Translations under genes and position numbers: made by a program
Source of the DNA: Lasiodiplodia sp. COLG20
Taxonomy: Eukaryota > Ascomycota > Dothideomycetes > Botryosphaeriales > Botryosphaeriaceae
Direction: 5' to 3'
DNA: 64,000 nt
Assembly: GCA_009801085.1 (NCBI GenBank)
Contig: VNWV01000014.1
Span: 124,001-188,000, forward strand
In this document: positions 10,201 through 20,020 of the stretch, in pieces
Layout: each line of letters opens with the position of its first letter
Numbering within the stretch: the stretch's first letter is position 1
The notes under the pieces: model-generated
What the model saw: only the letters and a program-made list of their open reading frames with translations
Database searches by the model: none
Told to the model about the DNA's origin: nothing

Positions 10201-12999
10201 CGCGTACCAGGTGGGACATGGAGCAGGAGGGCAAGCTGTCGTGGGCAGGCTATGTTGAGATGGCCTGGCTCATGGGTCTGGTAAGTTTTGACTTCTCTCC
10301 TCTCCCCCTGCTTGATGCTAATGATGATCCAGGTGCGCTTCTGCGACGGCGAGGTCAAGGGCAAGCCGTACGTGGGCTGGCTCGACGCAGCAACAGGAGA
10401 GCCGGTCCGCGACATCGACTTCGAGAAGCGCTACGGCGAGCACATCGACAAGCACGCCGGCATTCGCGTCATCGAGCCCGAAGGCCTCTCCGGCTACGAC
10501 CCCACCTCCAAGGAACTGCTGCACGAGGTCGTCGTCGAGCAGGACCTGCCGGCCTTCGGCGCCGACAAGGCCACGGCGCAAGCATTCAAGAAGCGGCACG
10601 GCGACGCCGTCGACATCCAACCTGCCGACGCCGACTCGTACACGGTGCAGGTCAAGAAGGGGGCGCACTTCCTCGTCCCCAAAGCCGTCAGCTTCGACCG
10701 GCAGGTGGCGGGCCAGCTGCCGCGCGGCTGGGACCCCAAGCGCTACGGGGTGCCCGACGACATCATCTCGCAGGTCGACCCGATCACCATCTACACGCTG
10801 TGCTGCGTCAACGAGGCGCTGGTGCACGCCGGCTTCAGCGACCCCTTCGAGATCTGGCAGCACATCCACGTGTCGGAGCTGGCCAACTGCGTCGGCACGG
10901 GCTGCGGCAGCCTGCTGGCGCTGCGGGCCGTCTACTGCGACCGCTACCTCGACAAGGAGGCCAAGAACGACGTGCTGCAGGAGTCGTTCAGCAACGCCAT
11001 GGACGCGTGGGCCAACATGCTGCTGCTCTCGTCGGCCGGCCCCATCCGCTCGCCCTCCGGCACCTGCGCCACCGCCCTCGAGTCCCTCGACATCGCCTGC
11101 GAAGCCCTCCGCACAGGGGCCGCGAAGATGGCAGTCGTCGGCGGCTCGGACGACTTCCAGGAGGAACTGTCGTACGAGTTCGGCAACATGAAGGCCACGG
11201 CCAGCTCAGTGTCCGAGATGGCCCACGGCCGGCTGCCGCGCGAGATGTCGCGCCCAATGGCCAGCTCGCGCGCTGGATTTGTCGAATCTGCCGGCTGCGG
11301 CGTGCAGATCCTGATGACGGCCGAGCTGGCGCTGAAGGTAAGTAGCAGTAGCCATCACTGATCCCCCCACAAGGAAACCCCCCCACCACTAACACCTCCT
11401 CTCCCCAAACACAGATCGGCGCCTCCATCCACGCCATCGTCGCCCACACCCAAATGTCCGGCGACCGCATCGGCCGCTCCGTCCCCGCGCCAGGCCAGGG
11501 CGTCCTAACCGCCGCGCGCGAAGACCCGCGCTCCGCCACCTCGCCCCTCCTCTCTCTCGACTACCGCCGCCGCCACCTCGAAGACGACCTGGCCGCCATC
11601 CGCGAATGGCGCAAAACCCAACTGCGCCAGGCCTGCACCTCCCACAAACCCCCCTCTGCGGCCCACCGCGCCACCATCGACGCCGCCACCACCGCCAAAA
11701 CCCGCGCCGCCCAATCCCTCTGGACCCACGACATCCGCCGCCAAGACCCGGGGATTTCTCCCCTGCGCGCCGCGCTCGCGGCGTGGGGCCTGTCCGTCGA
11801 CGACATCGCCATCGCGTCCTTCCACGGGACGTCGACGAAGGCGAACGACAAGAACGAGTCCAACGTCGTCAACAGCCAGATGGCGCACCTGGGCCGCACC
11901 CCGGGCAACCCGCTGCTCGTCGTCGCGCAGAAGAACCTGACCGGCCACCCCAAGGGCGCGGCCGGCGCGTGGATGCTGAATGGGTGTCTGCAGGCGATGG
12001 CGACGGGCGTGGTGCCGGGCAATGGGAATGCGGATGATGTGGATGGGGCGATGCGGGGGTTCGCGCATTTGGTGTATCCCGGGAGAGCGGTGAGGTTGGG
12101 AAGGGACGCGGTCAGGGCGTTTATGCTGACGAGTTTTGGGTTCGGGCAGAAGGGCGGGCTGGTGTTGGGGGTCGCGCCGCGGTATCTGTTTGCGGCGGTT
12201 GAGAAGAGGGCGTATGAGGAGTATTGCACGAAGGTGGCGGTGCGCCAGCAGGTGGCGAATCGGCGCCTTGCTGAGGGATTCATCGCGAATGACTTCCTCC
12301 GCGTCAAGGCGGCGCCGCCGTGGAAGCCGGAGGACGAGGCGGCTGTGCTGCTGGATCCGCATGCGCGCATCGGCGTGGGCGAAGATGGTGTCCTCGAGTT
12401 CGACCCGGCGAACCTGCATGGCGTGGATTCGGATTCCGAGTCCGACGTTAGTCCGCTCGACAGCGGGTACAACAGCGACGGCGACGAGGAAGCCTCGGCC
12501 GGGTTGTCGCTCGCGGCAGCTGCCAGCCAGATGGTCAAGATGATGGGCCCGGTACCCCCCTGCGCGCTCGGCCCGTCGACGACCGTCGGCATCGATGTCG
12601 AGAGCGTGGCGAACATCAACGCTGAGGATCCCGTCTTCCTCGCCCGCAACTACACCGAGGGCGAGCTGACGTACTGCAAGGCCTCACCCGACCCGAACGC
12701 CTCGTTGGCAGGCAGGTGGGCGGCCAAGGAGGCTGTGTTCAAGAGTTTGAATGTCTCGTCCAAGGGGGCTGGCGCGGCGATGCGGCAGATTGAGATTGTG
12801 AGTGAGGACGGGATTCCGATTGTGAAGGTGAGTCTTGAATTGTCCCTCGGTTTCGTGACTTGTGCTGACGGCTCTTTAGTTGCATGGCGAGGCGAAGAAG
12901 GCTTTGGAAATGCAGAATATTAAGGATATACGGTTGAGTATCTCGCATTCGGACTCTGTGGCCATCGCCATCGCGCTGGCCTCGAGAGAGGCGAACTAG
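7270..12999 (+). CDS. Fatty acid synthase alpha subunit (ACP-KR-KS-PPT), probably pathway-dedicated
   Basis: Seven exons (7270-7334, 7383-7409, 7464-7909, 7963-10280, 10333-11337, 11415-12827, 12880-12999) give 1797 residues, close to the usual FAS2 length. Order: end of the malonyl/palmitoyl transferase fold (ELLAYQFAFPVRWIETQ), an Ala/Pro-rich linker, ACP with pantetheine Ser182 in GKSTLQ, ketoreductase (TGAGPGSIGA near 577; Tyr733/Lys737 in YAESK), ketosynthase (Cys1197 in GTCATA, His1424 in SFHGTS, His1465 in TGHPKG) and phosphopantetheinyl transferase (GIDVES near 1680, WAAKEAVFK). All key residues are present. The third intron is a GC-AG intron. It needs a beta subunit (AT-ER-DH-MPT), which is absent here. 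Divergence from a cytosolic-type citrate synthase suggests it supplies acyl-CoA for an alkylcitrate product rather than housekeeping lipids. Confidence 0.96.
7910..7962 (+). other. GC-AG intron in FAS alpha
   Basis: This 53-nt intron begins GCAAGC (exon CAG|GCAAGC) and ends CCCACAG, with a perfect TACTAAC branch site near 7947-7953. It splits the codon for the glycine just before the ACP pantetheine-serine motif. No GT donor nearby restores the conserved CAGKSTLQNEL reading, so the non-canonical donor is required. Confidence 0.85.
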
Positions 13000-13482
13000 A
13001 AAATTGGAATTTAATTTTGTCGCGGGTATCTGGGTTATCCGTTTTGTTGTATCCCTGCCTGTGTCTGCTTAGCAAATCGGCTTCCCCCTGTTTCTACGTC
13101 CCGGAAGAGAAGAATTACGTATATTATTTCGTACTCCTTTCATGTGATCCACGTCACCGCTCATTTGGTCTCGATATTTTGAACTATTCAACGGGAGCAC
13201 CGGGTCAGAATGAATCTATCTAGTTTAATTTACTCTATAAGGGTTAGCACTATCAGAATCTAGTACACGATACCAACATCAGGCTGAATCTTTTACCAGT
13301 TCCTGGAATCTAGATTTAATGCTTGCTAGAGAATCTGCGTCTACTTTTAGCTCGTAGTAGAAATTGCCGCATATAGAAGCCGCACTTAATCTAGACGATT
13401 ACTCTGTGGGTGTTAAAGAAAGATAACTACAATACCATGCATAAACGTAGCAAGACGCTCCCTATAGAATCTACTCTACCAG
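13000..13482. other. Intergenic, CTAG-rich, no gene seen
   Basis: This stretch separates FAS alpha from the cullin-like fragment. CTAG recurs several times between about 13215 and 13500 (for example near 13217, 13259, 13312, 13325, 13391). No reading frame or known element was recognised. It could be worn repeat DNA. Confidence 0.4.
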
Positions 13483-14004
13483 CTACTCCGTATCACTAGC
13501 TAGAGTCTCCCAATATGGCCCCGAGAAAGTCAATAGACTGAAGTCCTGCGTCTTGGATCTACTCAGACTATTCGGCCGGTGGGATTTAATCAGACGATCC
13601 CTCGGGTGGAGTTTATTCCGATAATCCCGCCCTATTTGGTCTAGTCCTAAGGTAAGCGGTGACTCCCCCGCCTGCTGTTTCGCTCGCAATACCTCCCTGA
13701 TACGTCCCTGAATAGGCATGAAAAATCCATCCCTCCAGCAAATAAGATGAAGTTCAAAAACGCAAAAACCATTTTTACCGCTTCCACTGACCTGCACGCG
13801 ACACGAGTCTGGATTGGAAACCGTGAAATACTCATGCAAACGTTTCGCAGCCTTGACGAATTTGTTCCATTGCCGAATGTAAAACGATAAAAGATCATTG
13901 CCGGCCTTTGTCGTTGCTGCAATGTGAATTTCCCTGATATGGTCCGCGATCCAGGTTTTTAGTTCAGAAATCCGGTAGGGTCGGGGGTAAGCTGAATAGT
14001 CCAC
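13483..14004 (-). pseudogene. Cullin N-terminal-repeat fragment
   Basis: A 173-codon open frame matches the pattern of the first cullin repeats: LLSFYIRQWNKF followed by A..L..YF, then VFELHLICWRDGFF and a segment like QxGES..LGLDQIG. In whole cullins these lie roughly 120-230 residues from the start. The central repeats, the cullin homology domain and the neddylation tail are all absent, and the frame ends at a stop just downstream. The ORF opens on GTG, with no clear ATG or splice link upstream. I read it as a broken partial copy of a cullin gene, or possibly a short cullin-like protein. It lies just 3' of the STAND gene on the same strand. The match was judged by eye from the family pattern. 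Confidence 0.5.
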
Positions 14005-14125
14005 CAGTAGGTTACCTCCAGGTGATTTGACAAAAGGGAATCGAACTTGACGAGTATTGCAAATGGTACTGAATGCACTAATACCTGAATTAGAACATGC
14101 TAGTAGATATGGAATAGAAACTTTC

Positions 14126-17100
14126 TTACGTCTGGACTTTGGCGTCCTGTACCCTATTAGTCTTGTCGAATTCTGAACGTGTTTGTTCGGAGTGGCTTAC
14201 CAGCTTGTTATCCAGTCTGATCTCTGGGGCCAGCAACGCCTTCCGAGTGCCCAGCCCTGCGTTGTCGAAAGCCGTGTCGACGATGGATGTAGAGGTTCCA
14301 CGATCAAGATAAGGAATCGCAGAACTGGAGGGGTTGGAGCCTTGAAGAATCTCTACAGCTGAGTCGAGCTTGAGCTTTCTGGCCTCATCTGGAGGGCTTA
14401 GGCCTACCAAGCTGCAAACGTCTGTTCTTGCACCCGCTGTCCGAAGAAGCCGGACCATTGCGAACATATATTCTCCATGGCTTCGATCCAGGCGCACAGC
14501 CAGATGCAATGCAGTGAGTCCAAAATGATCTTGAATGTTGAGTAACTGTCCGTTGTTGTGGGTTGCAAGCACTTCGATGGTGGTCATCTTTTCGGAGATG
14601 ACCGCACAGTGCAACGGTGTCCGGCCATCAAAGTCTCGAGTTAGACAGTCAGCATCATTCTGCAGTAGCTCTTTCACCATCAGGTGGAGACCAAGCTTTG
14701 CGGCCCAATGTAGCGGCGTCAATCCGTCACCGTCGTCTCTGCCATTTATATCGATACGATCCCCGCCAGAGCGCGTATCGAGAGTCTGGCTATGTTGTTT
14801 TGTTTCCACACTGGAATGTGATATCCGGTCCTGACTGTCGATAGGTTCTATTCGCGTACTGGCCTTTTCAAGAAGTACTCGGACTACTTTCCCAAACCCA
14901 AGACATGCTGCCACATGCAAACCAGAAAAGGATACCAGGACGGAGTTGGGGAAATATAGCTCGTAGCGTTCCAGGAACCTGAGAAGTCGGCACCGAACAC
15001 TAAGGGACAAATACCATACTACCAACTCCACGGCTGTATCGTGCTGGCCGGATTCGCGAAGATGAACGCCCCAAAAATAATTCGAGTAATCCAAGAAGTG
15101 GTAGCCTGTTTTCACAGCCAGTTTTGAGACGTTATTCACAGCGCTTAGTGTTTCTTCTCGGATGAGAGATTCGCACGACATGTAGCGAAGGCAGGTACAG
15201 GCAAGAATATTATGGCCTTCAGAGAAACTCTGGTTACCGACCTCCTTTTTTTCATCGAAATAGTTGTGCAAGCCCAAATGGCAGAGTCGAACTGGCGAAT
15301 TATCGGTTTCGATGATCACCAATCCGAGGCAACAGCGAACAATGTAATCCCGGCTCATGAGGTTGTCTGGATCGAGATCATTTTCGTCCTCCTCGATAGC
15401 GAGTGCATGTCTGAGTTCCTCGAAGGTCAAAGGGCGCTCAACGAGATGTACCCATGTGAGGATACGTGTTGCGATGTCAGACCTTTGTTTTCCAGATTCC
15501 TCGATCCTTTTCAGGGTTTGTCCGAAAGTACCCTCGAGACTTGGCTGCAGGGTGTTCAAAGTTTTTCGGCGCATCTTTTTCGTTGGCTGTTCTAGTACAA
15601 GACGAATATGAAGGACAGGAAGAAGGAATCTAATCAATCATCAGTCAGTGGTGTCTATTGTAAGCTTGGTGATTGAACGAACATCCTGCCGTATTTGTGG
15701 AGAAGCGTCTTAGTGATCTCCTCTTGCTCGTCGAACCCAATCTCATCTTCATAGTCCTCAATTCTTCGTTCAATAAGTGCTCGGACATCTGAATCACAAG
15801 CCTCGATGCTCATCCAAGTGCTGTGAACATCCATGTTTTCGATGCTCGCCTTGATAGTCGGACGTCCGGTGCAGAGTAGGCGAACCGACGGAACATTTTC
15901 AATAACTTTCTTGAACGTCTTCAAAAGATCGGATAGGTTCTCACACTCATCAAGAGCATCGATACAGACGTAAGCTACGGTGAAGGTTTTACAAACCTCA
16001 CAGAGCATCTTGATGTGTTCGTCTATCGGAGCCTCACGGGGTCGGCACCCTTCCCACATGGTTCGAACTGGAGTGGGGATCTCAGGTAAGTCATTCAGGA
16101 GTTGCCGTGTGATTGTACCAATGACACTCTCCTGGGTTTGTTGTGCGCGATCTTTGAACTCCAGGTAGACATAGGCATATCCAGCCCCAACCACAGCTTT
16201 GCTTTCTTTGGTCAGCTGGTGAATGTGGTCGATTAAAACAGACCTAAGCAGGTTAGTTCTCATCTTACTTTGAAGCGGACGGAACATACATGGCAACTGT
16301 CTTGCCAGCACCTGGATTTCCGAGTCCGACAAGTATGAGACTCTCTGGCTCATCTGAAACCCATCTAGAAAATCCTTGCTGCAAGGCCTTGCTTGTTCCC
16401 CTAATGCGGCTCTTGTGGATACTTCCGTGTGTGTTCCACGGAGTGAGACACGACAGCCATTGAAAAAGCTCTTCTCTAGTCCGCTCTACAACTAATTGTT
16501 AGATATTTCTTAGTCAAAGTTGTGCTTAAGAATTACCTTCGCCACGGACCCTTACAGCGTTGAGATTATCTTGAATTTCTCCAAGGCGCTGGTCAACTAT
16601 GTGCGTTGAAATCAGGTCAATACTATGAACGATTCTGAGATAGTACAAAAAGAGTCGGTAGATGAATATCTACTAACCATGCTTCAACTGCTCGCTCAAA
16701 TTGCCCGTGCTCCGAATGTCCTCGACTGACAACTGCAGCAGGAGCCGTTTTGCGTACGCCGCAGCGGTGAGTGCTGAGTACGGTTGCCACTTGTCGTTCT
16801 TTTCCCCATCGGCGTAATCTGAGATGCCCCTGATAACGAGGCATGGAAAGTGGCTCATGAGGCCAAATCCTTCCATCTCGACACAACACGCACCAAGCTC
16901 CTGTCGAAGTCTGTCTCTTTGACTGCGGCTCTTTACCACATAGTTACCTGAAGCGATGATACCGTAATGAACTTCTGGGTCCGGACAATGTGAATTGGGT
17001 TGCGATTCGCATTCGTCACACACGCCATCCTCGCGAGGTTCTGGGTCTTCCTTGTAAAGTGGGTCATTGTCTCGTCCTTGGTATTTCCAAGGTGCCATCT

Positions 17101-17686
17101 TCTTGAATGCACCACGCCTGAGGTGCTTGACGGAAGTGTGAATGTCTCCTTCTTGAAACTCGCCAAGCATAGACTGGGCTTCGACTTTTCCCACCACTCT
17201 CATGAGCCCAGCAGACGGCAAATTGAGAGCTCCTTTGACTTTGAATCCATCCTCCTCCCATTTCCCAAAGTCGCTCTGCACGACGCCGGGAGATCGGCCT
17301 TTTGGCTTGCTGACCACCACATCACCGAGTCGGATCTCGTACTCATCGCTTGGGATACCGCCACCAATTCCAACCATGAGAACGTAACGGATGTTTCCAA
17401 AGCTCTTCATCATGTTTGCTGCAACGACGTGAGCAGGAAGCCCACCAGCCTCGTTGATCAACGCTATGACGACGTTATGCAATCCGATTCTACCGAGTGT
17501 GTAGGCATTGTCGTCTCCCTCCGCAACGGGAATTTGTTCATGTTTTTGGTCGAGCATTACGCTTGCGGCCGCGAACTCGACACTCAGCGCCGATATCCAC
17601 CCGATAGTATAGTCATCCCGTGAATGCCGACATGCTCCGCTGGCCGAAGCTTTCATGTCCGTCATCTCGGGAATAGCTGTCCTCAA
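14126..17686 (-). CDS. PNP-NACHT-ankyrin STAND (NLR-like) protein
   Basis: Five exons (17686-16678, 16596-16537, 16491-16290, 16243-15683, 15629-14126) give 1111 residues in one frame. Residues about 25-330 form a nucleoside-phosphorylase-like (PNP_UDP) domain (YTIGWISALSVE, VGIGGGIPS, CCVEMEGFGL, ISDYADGEKNDKWQ). The NACHT P-loop GNPGAGKT is near 415, followed by CIDALDEC and LLCTGRP. A winged-helix segment (PLTFEELRHALAI) and ankyrin repeats (GLTPLHWAAKLG, GRTPLHCAVIS, GLTALHLAVRL; about 870-1030) follow. This is a classic fungal NLR plan: an N-terminal effector, a nucleotide switch and a repeat sensor. Related proteins act in allorecognition and cell death. Nothing in the sequence gives its ligand. 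It looks intact, unlike its relative at 60 kb. Confidence 0.92.
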
Positions 17687-19231
17687 TAGTCAATAGGTGA
17701 ATGAGATTGGGGAGGGTAATCTTGATGATGCGGGGTGGGTACCAAATCTATGGTCATGGATTGACAACCATGTATAAAGTGGCTGCCTCCTGCGGTTAGG
17801 AGGTTGAGAATCAACAAATGCTCAATTGAAAGATTCAAAAGTGGAACATCGGTTAAAATAGCATGAGAGAGCGGTACGCAGCAACTTCCATAATCGTATG
17901 TTTGCTAGCCTTACTTTTATGTTAAGTCAATCAACCTGGCCGATCGGATTGGTCATGATTACTCATGATATCGATTTGTGACACCTTCCTGTTAGTGACC
18001 TCCCGCCGCTTTTGCGGCTGAAATGCAGCCACTCAACAACGATGTCATGAAACTGTCATTTTCTTGGCGTCATTCATGGCCTGACCATTCGTATTATATC
18101 CCTGTATAGGCCTTACCGAGCCCCCTCCTGCATGCAGCACCCAAACCGTCTCAACATGATTAGCCTGCATAGCTCTAATGGCCAATCATTTCGCTGACAT
18201 TGTGATTTTGCTGACGTGAGACGACGCGCACGAGTAGCCTACGAGGGCTCATTGGCACGATGGTGAAGATAATTATTGGCAGTGTCCAAATGTGTCAAAT
18301 GAAAGTAGAAGACCGAATTGGTGGTGCGATTCTAGGCTCCCGTGAATTGAAGGCTGCAAACTGCAAAGCATACTTAGCGAATACCTGCAAGGCAAACTTT
18401 TGTCAGCAGGAATACTCGCTTGATCGTTATTGGTGCTCAATTCTGTTTTCTTGAACCTGCAGCGCCACCCCCTCGTCAATCGCCTGCTTGGCCAACGTAC
18501 CGCTTCTAGCAACGGTTGAAGTGATCTACACAGATGCATTTATTATTCTAAGCAAGTTATAGCAATATATAACGTGCATTATCCTGCGGCTGGCTAGGGA
18601 CTTTTCTGCTCATCTGGCGATGGCTGCACAGTCGTATTAGCTATCCGTGCTCTGTGCTATGTGCTTGATTGGTGCGAATGTGAACCATGGTATGTCTTCT
18701 CCAGCGAGCTGGAGTTTGTTAACAGTCACTTATATCGTAACTGGTGGGTGCTTGCCGGTGTATCGTGGCTTTCTACAGCGTAATGCGAGCGAGACTTGCT
18801 TTTAATGGAAACCTGAGGTTTTCACCTGTCATGTCCTTAGAAGGAACCGCCACAACCTTGCTATCGGGAGTCTCAAACCCTGCACGAGTAGTTGTATGCA
18901 TGATGCGGCTGTCTGCACAGTGGGACAGAAGCGCTCATGCTGGTGCAGCTGCGGTCCGGTGGTTGTTCGTCTCGTTTAATTTACGGGAAAGAGCCTTGTG
19001 AATGACTTCTCTGCACAACGATCATCCTGGCCAATTTTCACGCGTGTAGCTTAATCGATCCAATCCTACTCAGCCCCCCAGGTTTAAATTAGAATCTATC
19101 CTACTTTTTCTCAGTGGAGTATTTGAATCCCTATCAGCGAAGCAGCGCGTTAAGCATTTCGAATTTAAGTACCCGTATTCTCTAGCAAATAACGCAACCG
19201 AGCTCCTGCCTATTATATCCGCACGTCTACC
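17687..19231. other. Intergenic, no gene seen
   Basis: This gene-poor interval lies upstream of the STAND gene. ORFs such as 18744-19001 (+) and 18273-18539 (-) have no recognisable domain, signal peptide or splice support. The first few hundred bases should hold the STAND gene promoter (minus strand). Confidence 0.5.
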
Positions 19232-19350
19232 TTAAAATGGATCATTCCCTCGAGGGGAAGAACCGCCTAGCATAGTAATCCCACTACGAATATAGCAGAC
19301 CTTCTGCTCCGCGCATGTCTTCGTCGAGCAATTCTTCGTCGAAAGTAGGG
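19232..19350 (-). pseudogene. Stray 3' end of a sphingomyelinase-like gene
   Basis: The minus strand reads KNCSTKTCAEQKVCYIRSG and continues to a stop. This matches the C-terminus of the intact sphingomyelinase-like gene at 24461-26763 (KNCSSKACAEQKVCYIRSG). Over the best 80 bases I count about 67 identities by hand, and the stop codon is in the same place. Homology fades upstream of about 19350. No metallophosphatase or saposin portion is present, so only the last exon end survives. It is either the remnant of a lost paralogue or a partial duplication. Confidence 0.75.
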
Positions 19351-20020
19351 ATTTATCTACGGAGGATGGAGAGAAGCAGCAGCAATAATACCAGCAGCCA
19401 CAAATGAGGTCACCGCACAAATAAACAAAGCTGCAAGATTTCATCACTGAAGTTCGGTATTTCCGCCTTTGGAACCGGTCCGTCAATAGTTGCAAGATAT
19501 TTTTAGAACTCCGGTGGGCTATTGGTGTGCGCCAGCGGCTGATCCACCGGATGTTTCGCAACAGTTCCCCTTTGAGTGTCTCTTATCGCCTGATCCTCTG
19601 CACGTCATTTGAAGGGAAGTCCCATTAAAGCTAAAACTCAATAGTGTGTTTACAAGGCTGAATATCGGAAACGTACTTCTCTTTTACTACTGGACGAACA
19701 AATGGTGGACTCGTACCTGAGCTGGGTAAGACATGCAGGGTATATACGAGTGGAAAATCGAACGACACAAGTGGGGCAACTGAGAAAATAAATAACGTTT
19801 CTGGCAATTGAGCGGCGCGTGACATGTTTTACTGCCTAAAGCGTCCAATGACACGCGTACTATTCAAAACAACAACTTCTTCAGCCCGTGTCATCGCATC
19901 ATACTCCTGAGCTCGGTAAATTCCGCTCGAGTGTCCAGGTGCCTGCAGCCATTTTGCCAGGGCCCATGTTGATTTTAAAAGGGCCCGTTCTGCACACGAC
20001 CGTTCTATCATCACACAGCC
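19351..20020. other. Intergenic, no gene seen
   Basis: Lies between the sphingomyelinase remnant and the secreted propeller gene. No supported ORF. The downstream end presumably holds the promoter of the gene starting at 20021. Confidence 0.4.

Noticed and set aside
9363..10415. 350-codon minus-strand ORF across FAS alpha
   Set aside because: It is a mirror frame of the GC-rich KR/KS coding region; the plus strand has full domain and catalytic-residue support.
15212..15611. Plus ORFs inside the PNP-NACHT-ankyrin gene
   Set aside because: Mirror frames of the confirmed minus-strand STAND gene.
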